A DNA stretch of 64,000 nt from Diphasiastrum complanatum (Eukaryota; Streptophyta; Lycopodiopsida; Lycopodiales; Lycopodiaceae): positions 16,754,980-16,818,979 of the forward strand of contig CM055106.1 in NCBI GenBank assembly GCA_029204225.1. Reading direction: 5' to 3'. The position numbers were made by a program, and so were the translations under genes. Shown here one piece after another: positions 49,545 to 61,607 of the stretch (within the stretch, counting starts at the first letter, position 1; each line of letters begins with the position of its first letter). The notes under the pieces were generated by a model, which worked only from the letters and a program-made list of their open reading frames with translations, did no database searches and was not told the DNA's origin.

Positions 49545-49756
49545 ATATCTTGCAATTTTGTGTGTAGAATGCTTATTAAATGTTATTTTTGGATCCACAC
49601 GTGTGAAATACAATAGGGTACTATTTTTGTATAAACAACAACTTCATCATATCTTATGTTTGATGTTTGATCAAGTTCTTAGTGAGTTTGCATCTCTTTC
49701 ATTAAGTAGATGTTGATTTTTTCACATCGGCAAGATTGGTAGATTTGGTCTACACA
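49545..49756 (+). repeat. A2 copia LTR, right part
   Basis: Continues the element A-type LTR after the B insertion. The flanks match the A LTR (GTGTGTAGAATGYTTATT, GGATCCACACGTGTGAAAT, GATGTTGATTTTTTCACAT) with an internal insertion of about 75 bp relative to A. It ends CTACACA at 49756, followed by a primer site TGGTATAAGAGC with one change. Confidence 0.85.
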
Positions 49757-50015
49757 TGGTATAAGAGCTTGTCTTGCAAATTGTGAGAGGATCAAGTACA
49801 TCTATCAATGATTTAGTGTAGATATCAATGCTAGAGCATGCTAGATTGATTTCTATCCAAAAAATCGAGTCTCTTGCATATGTAGAATGGATCTTTTCTA
49901 GATCAAAACTCATTTTAGGTTATAAATGTTGGAAAGAGGTGTGTAGAAAGATAACTCGAAAAGAAATGAACACGAAAAAAAATTTCCACAAGCAAAAAAC
50001 CTGACACTGTCGTTT
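49757..50015 (+). other. A2 leader, first part
   Basis: Begins with the degenerate iMet primer site and has no coding sequence. It is interrupted by element C at 50016. A2 sequence resumes right of 62495. Confidence 0.65.
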
Positions 50016-50788
50016 TTTTAAAATTGGAAAAACAAATCCATATTGATTTCTTGGCTACATGCAAGTATGTAGCTCATGAATGCAAAATGCCAAGTTTGGC
50101 CTACATAGAACTCGAGCTACATGGTTATGTAAAGTCTAAAAACAATTTGCATATAGTTTGTAGACATAGAATTGGCAAAGTCATGCTTGTAGAAACTCGT
50201 GGCAATTCACATGCATTTATTGTAAGTGATCCATAGTGACATGCAAGGCATGCACAAAGTGTAATGGACACATGCATGATAATTTGTACTTTGTTAGTTA
50301 GAACTAGTACACTTGTAAAAAGTTGGTAGAATTTCATGCATGGCAAGTGACAAATGTCACATAGACTCTAAATGTCACTTTAGTTGTCATTTTGGAATGG
50401 ATAGATGTGGTTCTACCTCGAGCTACCTCAAACTCCATAAATATGTGTAGCTCTCCTCACAATCCATGATGAAGAGCCAAAGTTTTGTAGCTACATCATG
50501 TCATTTTGGATCTAAACTATTTTGCTTGTTATCTCTCTAGCTTTCTCTCTCTAACACGTATTGAAGCTAATGCTAATACATTGAAATCTTGTACTTTTGT
50601 TCATTCTTTGATTCATTGCTATCATAATCTGATGCTTAGCATGCTAGATTGTGGTTAAGCCATTTCTTCTGAACTAAATCTTGCTAAACAATCTAGAATC
50701 AGGTTATTGTGCTAATCACAAAGCTTAATCAAGATCAATCATACTTGTGGACATTCCCCAAATGTGTGAATTCTGGAAATTTTGATCA
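50016..50788 (+). repeat. 5' LTR of element C
   Basis: Matches 61608-62494 apart from substitutions, small indels and the 83-bp insertion present only in the 3' copy. The first bases are altered (TTTT for TGTT). The end is placed within a few bases, where GATCAGAGCC of a degenerate primer site begins. Confidence 0.85.
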
Positions 50789-51259
50789 GAGCCAAATTAA
50801 GCTTTGCATGCTAACATCTTTGATTGTACAAGAAACTGAGAGCTAAATCAAGCAAAAAAGTAGTTTTGCACTTTTTCTCACCTTTCTCTGAAGTATATTT
50901 GGATCAAATCATATTGGAACTGAATTTTCAGACCTGAAAAGTGGTAGTACGAAATTCTGGAATTTTACACGTGTGAAAATCAGAGATTTTCAGTCCTTTT
51001 GTTCTCCTTGCTTATAGATCCAAAAATAGCAGTGTTATAGCTTAATGAAAGCTTATGATATGTACTTTTCATAAAGATTGAAACCAAATTAATCTAATGT
51101 GTCTAGAAAGAGTTATAATCTCTTAAAGAGGATAGGGATAGGTCCAAAATCCAAGTGACAACATTTTGATTTGATTCAATCTTGCTTTGTTCTGAATCCA
51201 TTGTTTTGAGCATCCTACACAAGACATTGAAGATTAAGACTGAGATTGAAGTAATGAAC
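50789..51259 (+). other. leader of element C, left of D
   Basis: Non-coding leader from the degenerate primer site to the insertion point of element D. It resumes at about 57427. Contains ACACGTGT near 50967. Confidence 0.7.
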
Positions 51260-51709
51260 AGTTACGAATAGAGCCACAGCTGATCTAGAGCTAAGCTATG
51301 AAAGCTTCGCATAAGCAAGACTTAAGCTATGAAAGCAGCACAGAAGCAAGACTTAACCCTAGAAAGCAGGAAAGAGAGAGATTAAGGAGGCTAAAGAGAG
51401 AGATCAATATCATCAACTGAATGAAAAATGACACAGTTTCCCTACTTATAGCCAAGAGGAAGCCCTAAAAGGAAGCTTCCAGTGGCTAGGGCCCAACTGG
51501 GAGGGATAATAGTGCGCCCTCCAAGAAGGCCCCCACTCTCCAGTAATATGTCCAAATGGCCTAATAATGAATAATAAGGCCAAAGGCCAACCATATAGTC
51601 TGAATGTCACTAATGAATAAAAAAAGGGCCCAAGGCCTGCTTATGCATAAAGTAAAGTGACTGTAAATGTAAATGGACGCGACGAATGTAATGAGCCGAG
51701 TCCATAACT
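51260..51709 (-). repeat. 3' LTR of element D (450 bp)
   Basis: On the minus strand it begins AGTTATGGACTCGG at 51709 and ends ATTCGTAACT at 51260, with AGTTA...TAACT instead of TG...CA ends. It matches 57029-57426. Confidence 0.85.
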
Positions 51710-51755
51710 CTCCCCGACACAAAAAAAAGACCCAACTGCTGAAAAGATAACCGGA

Positions 51756-51998
51756 TCAAGTAGCAGCAAGCCCTGGTGCATCAACAACTAGAGGAACATC
51801 TGATGTAGAGGAATCAACAAGTGCAGCAAGAGCACGAGCCTGATCCACAAGTAATGGTGTATGATAAAAGACATCAATAGGCTCCCATGTGGCCTCCTCA
51901 ATAGGACGACCATCCCACTGGACCAAAAACTGAATCTACCGGCGGCGTCGACTATGGTATAGACGGACCTGTAATATAACATCAGGTAAAAATGGAAA
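51756..51998 (-). pseudogene. chromodomain region of element D
   Basis: Reads FPFLPDVILQVRLYHSRRRR, then a TAG (51936-51938), then IQFLVQWDGRPIEEATWEPI. This is the chromodomain pattern (aromatic-rich W-x-G...E-E-A-T-W-E) at the end of chromoviral integrase. It would bind modified histone H3 tails and target insertion. It is separated from integrase by a TAA at 51999-52001. Confidence 0.85.
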
Positions 51999-53093
51999 TT
52001 ACTCTGGAGCAGTAGGAAACTTAGCATCACAAGGAGCGTCATCCTCAATAGCAGCACGTAATAAACTGACATGAAATACATCACAGGCGCGTGTGGAAGC
52101 AGGAAGCTGTAAGCGATATGTAACTGGACTAAGAACCTCCACAATGCGATAAGGCCCATAATAACGTGGTGCAAACTTCTCAGTAGAAGCATGGCCCTGG
52201 ACAAAATGATGACGTGCAAACCATAAGCGTAGATAAACCATATTTTCAAGCTGAAACTCAACATGGCAGCGGTGATGATCAACTGAGGTCTGATAACGCT
52301 GCTGAACATACTGTAAATGAGAACTGGCCTGGGTGATAAGCTCTGGAGCACCTGATAGAAAGGAGGCAAGTGTAACAGGTGTATCCTTAGGAGGAAGAGG
52401 AATGCCAGGTAAAAGAGGTGCATAGCCATGAGATAATAAAAATGGAGAGACACTTGTGCTGGTACTAACAGAGCTATTATAGCTATACTCTGCTAAACAT
52501 AAATGCTGATCCCAATTCTTCCCTGAAGGAGTAACAAAATGGCGTAAATAATTTTCAAGGATCCTGTTAAGGACCTCAGACTGCCCATCAGAAGTAGAAT
52601 GATAAGCAGAACCCATAAAAAGTTGAACATCCAAAATATGCATAAGCTCTGTCCAGAATATAGATGTAAACTTACTATCCCGATCAGAAAGGATAGTACG
52701 AGAAAATCCATGCAGGTGGAGAATCTCTGATAGGAACAAACGTGCACACTACTCTGCTGTGATAGTACTACGAACTGGGATAAAATGTGCATGTTTCGAG
52801 AACCTGTCAACTACCACCATACATGAATCGTGACCACGCTGGGTATGGAGAAGGCCAAGGATAAAGTCCATAGATATATCAGTCCACTGGCAATGAGGAA
52901 TAGGCCAACTCTGGAGCAAACCAGCAGATTTAGCACGGGAGTACTTATTACGAAGACAGAAAGGGCAGGTACGAATAAGTACAGCAAGCTCAGATCGAAG
53001 AGAGGGCCAATAGAAATGGTCTTTGAAATGAGCATAAGACTTCTGAAAACCAAAGTGACCCCCAACAGTAGAGGAATGAGCATCCGACAACAA
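51999..53093 (-). pseudogene. chromoviral integrase of element D
   Basis: The HHCC finger is in the frame 53093-52749 (HSSTVGGHFG, CPFCLRNKYSRAK), then the core starts with WTDISMDFILGLL and VVVDRFSKHAHFIPV. A TAG at 52749-52751 splits the core. The frame 52739-51999 continues with ILSDRDSKFTSIFWTEL, YHSTSDGQSEVLNRILENYL and LPGIPLPP. It ends with the GPYRIVEVLSPVTYRLQLPA and DVFHVSLLR C-terminal blocks. The catalytic acidic residues are present on both sides of the stop. Confidence 0.92.
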
Positions 53094-54782
53094 CTAGGAA
53101 CGGATACCCAAAGGACTAGGAATACAAAGAGAATCATAATGATAAAGATGATTGTCAATAATGGAGTAAACCTGATGAGGACTGGACGAAATAGGTGGGA
53201 CAGAACTATAAACATCACGAAAATCAGAACATGTAAGGTATGCTGCAGGTAGAGCATCAAACCATGGAGGAATAGTAGAAATGAGTGTATTTAACAAAGC
53301 TGGAAGATGAGATAATGCATCAGCAGCAGTGTTAGCACGACCAGGACGATACAATATGGAGAAATTAAAAGACTGTAAAAATTGCAACCAACGAAATTGA
53401 CGATCACTAAGGTCACGTTGAGAAAACAGATAACGTAAAGACTGGTGATCAGTAATAATGTGAAATGGGACTCGATATAGATAATGACGCCACTTCTTAA
53501 GAGCATAGATAATAGTAAGAAGCTCTTTCTCATGCACAGAATAACATTGCTCATAAGAGCGAAGACGACGCGACTCATAAGCAATAATACATTGTGACTA
53601 GCGAAGTAAAGCACCCAAACCAACATTACTAGCATCAGTCTCAACAAGAAACTTTTGATCAAACTGTGGTAAACACATAACGACAGTATCAACAACAGCA
53701 CGACGAAGAGTATCAAACGCTGTCTGACAATCAGGAGTCCAAAGAAAAGTACTAAACTTCTTCAAAAGTGCATGAAGAGGAGTTGCGATAGTGGCAAAAT
53801 GAGGAACTAGACGACGAAGGTGAGTGGCTAACCCAAGAAACATACGAACATGATGAATATCAGTAGGTATAGGCCAAACATGGATGGCCTGAACCTTATG
53901 AGGGTCCAGACGAATGTGACCATTACAAATAAGAAAACCAAGAAACTCGATTTCAGAAATAGCACAAGAACATTTAGACAACTTAGCAAATAACTGGTGG
54001 TATACAAGTAACTGAAAGACAGAGGAAAGATGGGCAACATGCTCAGCAAGAGACTGACTAAGAATAAGAATATCATCAAATTAAACCAAGACACAATGAC
54101 CAAGAAGTGGACGCAAGACGTTATTCATCACATTCTGGAACGTAGGAGGGCCATTGGTAACACCAAAAGGAAGCACACGAATTCATATAAACCAAGATGA
54201 GTACAGAAAGCAGTCTTATGTTCGTCAGAAGGGTGCAGCCTGATTTGGTAATATCCAGAACGAAGCTCTATCTTGGAAAAGATTTTAGAGGTACCGAGCT
54301 GGTCAAAGAGGTCATCCATGTGTGGAATAGGGTACTGATTACGAATAGTCAACTTATTTAAAGCACGGTAATCAATACAAAGGCGTTTGGTACTATGGAA
54401 CAATGAGACCCTGATCTAACAATGCAGTAATATGGAGCTCAAGCTCATCACATTCAGATCGAGACATACGATAAGGGGGACGGGAGGGAGGAGTAGAACC
54501 AGGACGCAAATCAATATGATGGTTCACGTCACGTAATGGTGGTAGTGTCGTAGGTTCTGAAAAGAAAAAAGAATACTGATATAATAAGTCAGAAATCACC
54601 TGAGGAATAGCTACTAGTGTAGAAACTGGAGGAATTTGTACTGCCCGCTGAACACATAATAAGGCAGCACAATGAGCCTTCGGCAGGCTGTGAATAAACT
54701 GCTTCCCAGTAGTCAACTGGAAGTCTCCCTGAGAATCAATGCCCACAAGTGAGTGTGTAACTACATCATGTACAAATGTCAA
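53094..54782 (-). pseudogene. chromoviral reverse transcriptase / RNase H of element D
   Basis: Frames 54782-54393 and 54403-54128 carry [39 protein letters not shown] and [21 protein letters not shown] short deletion lies near 54400 and a frameshift near 54180. The catalytic box has its aromatic residue replaced by TAA (54081-54083) and then reads FDDILIL. RT thumb and RNase H follow, with EIEFLGFLICNGHIRLDPHK, FLVETDASNVGLGALL, TAG (53598-53600), HEKELLTIIYALKKWRHYL, TDHQSLRYLF and ADALSHLP. Another TAG ends the frame at 53094. Confidence 0.92.
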
Positions 54783-56348
54783 GGTCTATTGTGTCAAGTC
54801 CAGTGTAACGGCTCCAAGAGATGCAAACCAATCAGCACCAAGGATAAGATCATAACGCTCCATAAGGATAATGTAAAGATCTACTTGTCTAGAGAAATCT
54901 CCAATGCGGTATGGTAAACGCTGAAACATCTGAGAACTAGGAAAAGAATGAGAATTGGCAACCTCAACTGTGAGAGGCTGGGAAGCAGGAACAGGTGAAG
55001 CACGGATCCGACTAGTGATATAACTGCTAATAAAAGAATGAGTGCTACCGGTATCAACTAAAGCAATATACTCACGACCTGTAATATGCACAGGTAACCG
55101 AATGGAGCGAGGACCAGGACGCCCTGTCCACGTAGCATAGGCAAGTTGAGCATGGCAAGTAGCAGGAAGTAAATCAGGGGAAGGCTCAGAGGATAAGTCA
55201 GGCTCATCAGAAATATGAATGTAGATATCGGAATCATCTGGAGTAGTGCCCTCATGGTAAAAAACAGTAGTAGTAGTAGGGAGAGGCTGGCGGCAATCAC
55301 AGGCAAGATGGTCAGGACTCTTACAACGAAAGCAAAGATGCTTCTGCTGAAGAACAACGAACTCTGCAGACGTGTAACGTCGGACAAAAGCAGGTCGAGG
55401 AGTCGAAAGACAAGGAGGTGAAGAGGCAATGGAGAGAGTTGGAACAGAAGGGGCCGGTGTAGGGGTGAATGTAGCGGGAAAAGATGAAGCAGAAGGACAG
55501 GGTCGGGAGAAGCAGGAAGGAAGGGTGTCAGAGTACTTATGCTGTAAAGTACTGGCAAGAGACATTGCCTCAACAAGTGTGGTAGGACGGAAGGAAGAAA
55601 CATCACAACGTAAAGCACCACGAAACCCAACAATGTAACGAGAAATAAGCTCAGTGGGTTGTAGATCTGTGAAAAGATAAGAAAGCTCCATAAACTGATC
55701 TGTATAAGAAGCAAGATCACTGGTCTGAGTGAGATTACAGAATGTATCACGTTGGCGGTCAAGCCACTGAGGATCAATCATAGCATGGCGGAGGTCACGG
55801 CGAAAAGTATGCCATACATGGAGCCCTTCCCGATTAGGATCAACTCTATAAACTCGCCACCACGTGGCGGCACGTCCATCTAAATGTAAAGCAGCCAACT
55901 GGATCTTCTGAGGATCAGTCTTAGGGTAAATCTAAAAATATGTGTCAAGCTTAGCAAACCAATTCTCTAATAAGTTCCCGTCGGAGGAACCGGAATAGGT
56001 AGCAAGTTGTACCCTATCATGAAAGTCGCGAGCAAAGTGTGGCTCAGGAAGGGGGGGACGAGGAAAGAAACTAGGAGGTGGGTTAGATGGAATGAACGGT
56101 CCACCACCAGGCTGACTAGCAAAAGAAGATGGAAATCCAAATGGAGGGGGAGTCCCAAATGTAAGAAAAACAGGAGCTTTACCAGGACCATGAGGCTGTA
56201 AAGAATCAATCTGTGACTGCATAGTAGCAAAGCCGGTCATAACTGAATCGAAGCGAAGAACGAGGCCAGAAAGGGTCTCATCCATGTGACAAAATTGATC
56301 GGATAAGGTTTCCTGAGTAGTCTCACTCGGGGTGGGTGAATGTCCCAT
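54783..56348 (-). pseudogene. chromoviral gag-protease of element D
   Basis: The start at 56348 reads MGHSPTPSETTQETLSDQF. A TAG at 55932 is followed by the capsid block, with LHLDGRAATWWRVYR, FRRDLRHAMIDPQWLDRQRD, SYTDQFMELSYLF and ISRYIVGFRGALR. The zinc knuckle CFRCKSPDHLACDC lies near residue 190 of the second frame (55898-54786). The protease box VDTGSTHSFIS and LGADWFASLGAVTLDL follow. The frame closes with a TAG at 54783-54785. Confidence 0.93.
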
Positions 56349-57016
56349 AATGATAGCGGAAGGAATAGACAAAAACTTGAGGGAGCGGACTCTTGTCGTC
56401 ATCCCAAATTAGCCTATTACAACCAATATTATCACAACTGAAAAAAAAACCAGACAACAATGAACAATGGAGAAGCTGTAAAAATGTGCTGGACAGCCAG
56501 GGATACAATGTGAATTTGAAAGACTAAACGGAGTCAGAATTCTTAAAAATATGGTGGAAAATGAGCGCGCAACAGCCTTTTGATAAGCTGTAAAAGATGG
56601 CTGGAATTGGAGAAAAAAATAGGCAAAAGTGACAAGTTGGAAGTGTTGAGACAGAGATTTACAAGTTGAAGAATTTTAGCTGTTTGGAATAGCAAATGAT
56701 GTCGGAATTGGGTAGTTTTTGGATGAGGATGGGCGTTGGACAGTCAGGGAACTAACTGTGGAAGATGGCTGCAAACTGGAAAAATATCAGATGAAAGTGA
56801 CAAGTCGGAAGGCATGGACAGCGATGGAAAGGAAGAGGAGGAGCGTTGGGCAGCAAGGAAAAGAGGGGACAAAACAGGGGGAGCGCTGGGCAGGAAGGAG
56901 TGGAAGGAGCAGCGATGGAACAGGGTTGTCAAAGCGGCAATGGAGCTGTAGGAATAGCGATGGAGGAGCAAGGTAAGGCAGCAAGAAAAAAAATTCCAGA
57001 TTGTGCTCAGAAAAGT

Positions 57017-57028
57017 GCTCTGATACCA
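57017..57028 (-). promoter_or_regulatory. primer-binding site of element D
   Basis: The minus strand reads TGGTATCAGAGC directly after the LTR end TAACT. It is the complement of the initiator tRNA-Met 3' end. Confidence 0.93.
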
Positions 57029-57426
57029 AGTTACGAATAGAGCCACAACTGATCTAGAGCTAAGCTATGAAAGCTTCACATAAGCAAGACTTAAGCTATG
57101 AAAGCAGCACATAAGCAAGACTTAACCCTAGAAAGCAGGAAAGAGAGAGATTAAGGAGGCTAAAGAGAGAGATCAATATCATCAGCTGAATGACAAATGA
57201 CACAGTTTCCCTACTTATAGCCAAGAGGAAGCCCTAAAAGGAAGCTTCCAGTGGCTAGGGCCCAACTGGGAGGGATAATAGTGCGCCCTCCAAGAAGGCC
57301 CCCACTCTCCAGTAATATGTCCAAATGGCCTAATAATGAATAATAAGGCCAAAGGCCAACCATATAGTCTGAATGTCACTAATGAATAAAAAAGGGCCCA
57401 AGGCCTGCTTATGCATAAAGTAAAGG
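57029..57426 (-). repeat. 5' LTR of element D (outer end missing)
   Basis: Matches 51260 to about 51657 at about 98.5% by eye, but the last 52 bp of the 450-bp LTR are absent where element C sequence resumes at about 57427. Loss of the outer end hides any target duplication. Confidence 0.9.
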
Positions 57427-57649
57427 GATTCAAACTAGCCAAAGTGTCTCAATCCACTTTGTGTGTCTGATCTAGATAACTTGTTTTGTGGAATATTTGA
57501 GAGTCATCTCAAATACAGTTGCAAGTGTTTCACATAGGAAGGAAGTACATCCTTGAAAATACCTATAGTGAAAGAGAGCAGCAACTTTAAGTCTAATTGG
57601 AACAAGCTCAAACATATCTCAGTCTAATAACTAAGAAGTCTTCATTAAA

Positions 57650-58460
57650 ATGGCATCTCAGGGAGGATATCTTCTAGAAGCCATTGAAAGACTAAACACT
57701 TCTAATTACTCAATTTGGAAGTTCAAAATGGAGTCTATTTTGATACTCCAAGATGTTATGGATATTGTGCTTGGTGTTGAGGAGGAGCCTCAAGCACAGG
57801 CTGAAATTCTTAAGTATAAGAAAAGAGCTAGAATGGCTTTACATTTCATTAAGATGAATGTATCTAATGAAATTTTGAGAGAGATAGGATCTTGCACTAC
57901 AGCCAAAGAAGCTTGGGATGCACTAGAGACCATCTATGAAGCAAATAATACTTCTAGAATATTCACTCTTAGGAATCAGATTTTCCAAAGTTTTCAAAGA
58001 AGTGAAGAGAGTGCATCTAACTATGTTATGAGAGTGCTTTCTTGTGTTGGTGTTACTATTAACCAAGATGAGCTAGTTCAAGTCATATCGAATGGCTTGA
58101 GAGATGACTATGATAATCTTGTTCAGTCTTTTGCTATTAAAGAGAAGCTGCCTAATCTAGAAACTCTCCAAGGAATTCTTATTTCTGAAGAATCTAGACA
58201 AAGCTATAAACTCTCCAGGATGAACAAACTCGAGCATGGTGTAAGTGACAAAGCCCTCTTTGTCAAAGGCAAGCAGAAAGGAAGGAGTAAGAACCAGTTT
58301 TCTCAAGCATCCAACAAAGACAAACCCAAAGATCGAGACAAAGATGGTGAAGAGGATGATACATCTCATCCTTCTAACTCAAAGACCAAGAAGAAGAAAG
58401 TGAAGTGGTTCTTCTGTGGCAAGAAGGGGCACTATGCCTCTAATTGCTTCAAGAAGACCA
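57650..58460 (+). pseudogene. gag of element C
   Basis: MASQGGYLLEAIERLNTSNY begins at 57650, followed by SIWKFKMESILILQDVMDIV, KMNVSNEILREIGSCT, TSRIFTLRNQIFQSF and ELVQVISNGLRDDYDNL. The zinc knuckle FFCGKKGHYASNC is near 58412-58448. The frame shifts at about 58455, just after the knuckle. Capsid and nucleocapsid are otherwise complete to that point. Confidence 0.95.
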
Positions 58461-60051
58461 GCTCAAGCAAGCTAATCTCTCCAAAGAGATTGAAGAAGAT
58501 TCTATTGCAAGTGATGGAGAAAGATCACTTATGGTGTCCAGTTTTTCTTCATCACCTTTCAAGAAAGATGGAGCTTGGTACATAGACAGTGGAGCCTCTT
58601 CACATATGTGTTGTTCAAAGGAGTCATTTGACTCAATCTTACCTTTCAAAGGACTCAAGAGATCTATTTACATAGCTAATGATCATGAGTGCCCAATAGA
58701 AGGAATTGGCAACATTCCATTGAAACTTGCTTCTTCAAAAGTTCTTGCACTTTCTAATGTTCTTTTCATTCCAAAACTCATAAAGAACTTAATTAGTGTG
58801 GAAAAGTTTCTTGATAATGGTTGTGATGTAAAGTTCAACTCCAATACTTGTTTTATCAAGAGAAAAGATGAGATCCTTGTTGATGGATCTAGATGTGGTG
58901 GAATTTTGAAGTTGAATTCTTATGAGAATGCAAACCTTTGTGAGGTTGCTTTGTTATCTAAGGAGGAGCTGTGGCATAGAAGGTTGGGTCATCCTAACTC
59001 TAAATCTATGTCTTCTATGGTTAAGAAGGTGAAGGCTATTGGTCTTCCAAAATCTCTTTCTAAAGATTTCAAGCCTTGTGAGGTTTGTGCCATTGCAAAG
59101 TCACACTGAAAGCCATATCAGAAGTCTTTTATAAAGACTATTCATCCTTTAAAGCTTATACACTCAGATGTACATTTTTCATCTTCTAAAAATATTGGTG
59201 GTGCAACATGTTTTGTCACCTTTATTGATGACTTTACTAGATATACTTGGTTGTATCTACTTTCTTCAAAGGCAATGGTTTTTGATCACTTCCTAATCTT
59301 CAAAGCTTATGTTGAGAAACAGTTTTCTTTTAAAGTTAAAGATTTAAGATGTGATGGAGGAGATGAATACATCTCCAACAAGTTTCATGAATACTATGAA
59401 GGTGAAGGAATAAAGAGATAGTTTTCTTGTGCTTATTCTCCATCTCAAAATGGAGTAGATGAGAGGAAAAACAGATCTTTATGTGAATGTGCTAAAGCAA
59501 TTCGAGTAGCAGCTTCTTTGCCTATTGATTATTGGGGTGAAGCTATAAATTGTGCAAACTATTTGTGCAATAGATTACCTCACAATGCACTTGCTGGAAA
59601 ATCACCTTTTGAAGTCTTGTTTAAGAAGAAATCTAAGGTAGATCACCTTCGAGTTTCTGGTTGTGCTTGCTTTGTTAATGTGCCCTTGGAAACAAGGAAA
59701 AGAGATGATCCTAATTCTATTAAACGGATCATGGTTGGATATGCATCCAACAAGAAAGCTTATAGAATCTATGTTCCCTCTACCTCAACTACAATTGAGA
59801 GTAGGGATGTTGTATTTCATGAAGATCAAAAATACATTCTTGAGGAGGCCGAGTTCAAAGATTCTCACAAAGATACTCCAATCATCACCCTTGAATATTA
59901 TCATGGAGAGATGGGGCCGAGAATTGAGGAGGAGTCACCTCGAATCTTTTCACCAAGGAGATCTCAAAGAGAAAGTTTCGAGCCTAGAAGACTTACCTAT
60001 GAAGATAGAGGCAAGCAAGTGGAAATCAACTCCACTAATTATTTCTCATGA
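58444..60051 (+). pseudogene. protease-integrase of element C
   Basis: The frame 58444-59109 has the protease box WYIDSGASSHMCC with its catalytic Asp intact. The integrase zinc finger follows as ELWHRRLGHPNSKSM and PCEVCAIAKSH, then a TGA at 59107-59109. The core (LIHSDVHFSSSK, FIDDFTRYTWLYLLSSK, DLRCDGGDEYISNKF) reads on to a TAG at 59419. It continues with SPSQNGVDERKNRSLCE, LPIDYWGEAINCANYL, PFEVLFKKK and RIMVGYASNKKAYRIYVPST (frame 59518-60051). Confidence 0.93.
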
Positions 60052-61590
60052 GGAGCCGAAGGATGTATATGATGCACTCAACTCGAAGGAATGGTACCTT
60101 GCCATGAAGGAGGAATATGAAGCTTTGATGGCCAATAAGACATGGGAGCTTGTGGATCTTCCATCCAACAAGCACATCATTGGTTGCAAGTGGGTTTTTC
60201 GAGTCAAGTATAATCAAGATGGCACAATCAACAAGTACAAGGCTAGGCTTTATGCTAAAGGTTTTGCTCAAGTTTATGGACTTGATTATGAGGAGACCTT
60301 TGCCCCAGTTGCAAAGATGGTATCAATTAGAATCATAAATTCTCTTGCTTGATTATTCAATTGGCAAGTTCTTCAACTAGATGTCTCTAATGCATTTCTA
60401 AATGGGTATCTAGAAGAAGAGATTGATATGGATCAGCCTATTGGGTTCATCCATGATAAAGAAAAAGTTTGCTTGCTCTTCAAAAGTTTATATGGATTGA
60501 AGCAAGCTCCAAGATCATGGTCTTCTCAACTTAGCACCTTTCTTGAGTCACTAGGATTTAATCTTAGTAACTATGATCCTTCCTTATATGTCAAGTTTTT
60601 TGATAAAGATATTGTCATTCTTCTTATTTATGTTGATGATATCATTCTGACAGGAAGTAGTATCAAGTTAGTTAGGAAACCAAGATCGCACTTGGAAAAG
60701 AGTTCAAGATGCAAGATCTTGGAAAAATTCACTATATTCTAGGATTAGAGATTGACTTTCTTAAAGATAAAGCTTTTGTATGTCAATCCAAGTACGCTTT
60801 TTCAATGTTAAAGAAGTTCAATATGTTGAATTATAAGAGTATAGAAACACCTATGGAGCAAAATGTAAAGGATTCTAACAAAGGTGATGAAAGATCCTTC
60901 GTGGACATCACACTTTTTAGAAGTCTTATAGGCTCCTTAATTTGCTCACAATAACCACCTAACATAAGCTTTAGTGTTCATAAGTTGAGCCAGGCTATGC
61001 AAAATCCTACTATCTATCATTGGAAAATGGCCAAGAGAGTGCTTAGATATATATCTTCAACTTTTGATTTTGGTTTATTGTATAAAAGTGAAGATCTTTC
61101 TATTATTGGTTATTCTGACTCGAATTTTGCAAGTGATAGAGGAAATCGAAAATCTACAAGTGCTTATGTCATTTATCTTGGAGGAAACTTGATATCTTGG
61201 CTTTCCAAAAAGCAAGATATTGTATCACTCTCATCATGTGAAGCTGAGTACAAGGCACTCACTACAACAACAAAGGAAGTGCTTTCGATCAAGAGGTTAC
61301 TAGTGGAACTAAAGATAATCTTGGAAGAAGATCTACCTATGATCATGTGTGACAACATTTCAGCCCAAGCCCTTGCCAACAACCCGATATTCCATGCAAG
61401 GAGCAAGCATATCGAAGTTGCACATCACTTCGTGAGAGAGAAGCTCATTGGAGGGGAAATCAATTTGGAGCACATCGACACATCATCTTGCATTGCTGAT
61501 ATGCTCACCAAACCTTTGAGCAAAAGTTCCTTCATCAAGCATAGAACCAATCTTGGAGTTATACCAAGATCCATGTTCAAATCAATATAG
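60040..61590 (+). pseudogene. reverse transcriptase / RNase H of element C
   Basis: RT blocks WVFRVKYNQDGTINKYKARL, FAPVAKM, LDVSNAFLNGYLEEEI and YGLKQAPRSW and an intact YVDD (IYVDDIILTG) are spread over frames 60040-60352, 60356-60742 and 60709-60954. There are stops at 60350 and 60952 and a frameshift near 60700. RNase H (60985-61590) is one open frame: YSDSNFASDRGNRKSTSAYV, LSSCEAEYKALTTTTKE, NNPIFHARSKHIEV and IADMLTKPLSKSSFIKHRTN. The frame stops 17 bp before the 3' LTR. Confidence 0.95.
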
Positions 61591-61607
61591 ATTATTTTTA
61601 GAGGGAG

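Larger units (their letters stand above)
51260..57426 (-). mobile_element. Ty3/gypsy chromovirus D
   Basis: Minus-strand element: 5' LTR (57029 to about 57426, lacking its outer 50 bp), iMet primer site (57017-57028), gag (56348 to about 55300), protease, RT, RNase H, integrase, chromodomain (to 51756) and 3' LTR (51260-51709). The polypurine run GTCGGGGAG precedes the 3' LTR. The LTRs differ at about six of 398 positions by eye, so insertion is recent and later than that of C, which it splits. The reading frame is cut by eight in-frame stops, a frameshift and a short deletion. Confidence 0.93.

Noticed and set aside
49757-49768. TGGTATAAGAGC as the start of a separate complete element
   Set aside because: It is a primer-site variant after the A2 LTR; the following leader is interrupted by C and no gag-pol of its own follows within the window.
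52830-53252. Plus-strand frames inside element D (also 55215-55638)
   Set aside because: They are antisense to clear integrase and gag coding sequence on the minus strand.
51756-56348. TAG stops in chromovirus D as programmed readthrough or recoding
   Set aside because: Six TAG plus two TAA at scattered sites, together with a frameshift and a deletion, point to decay rather than a coding strategy.
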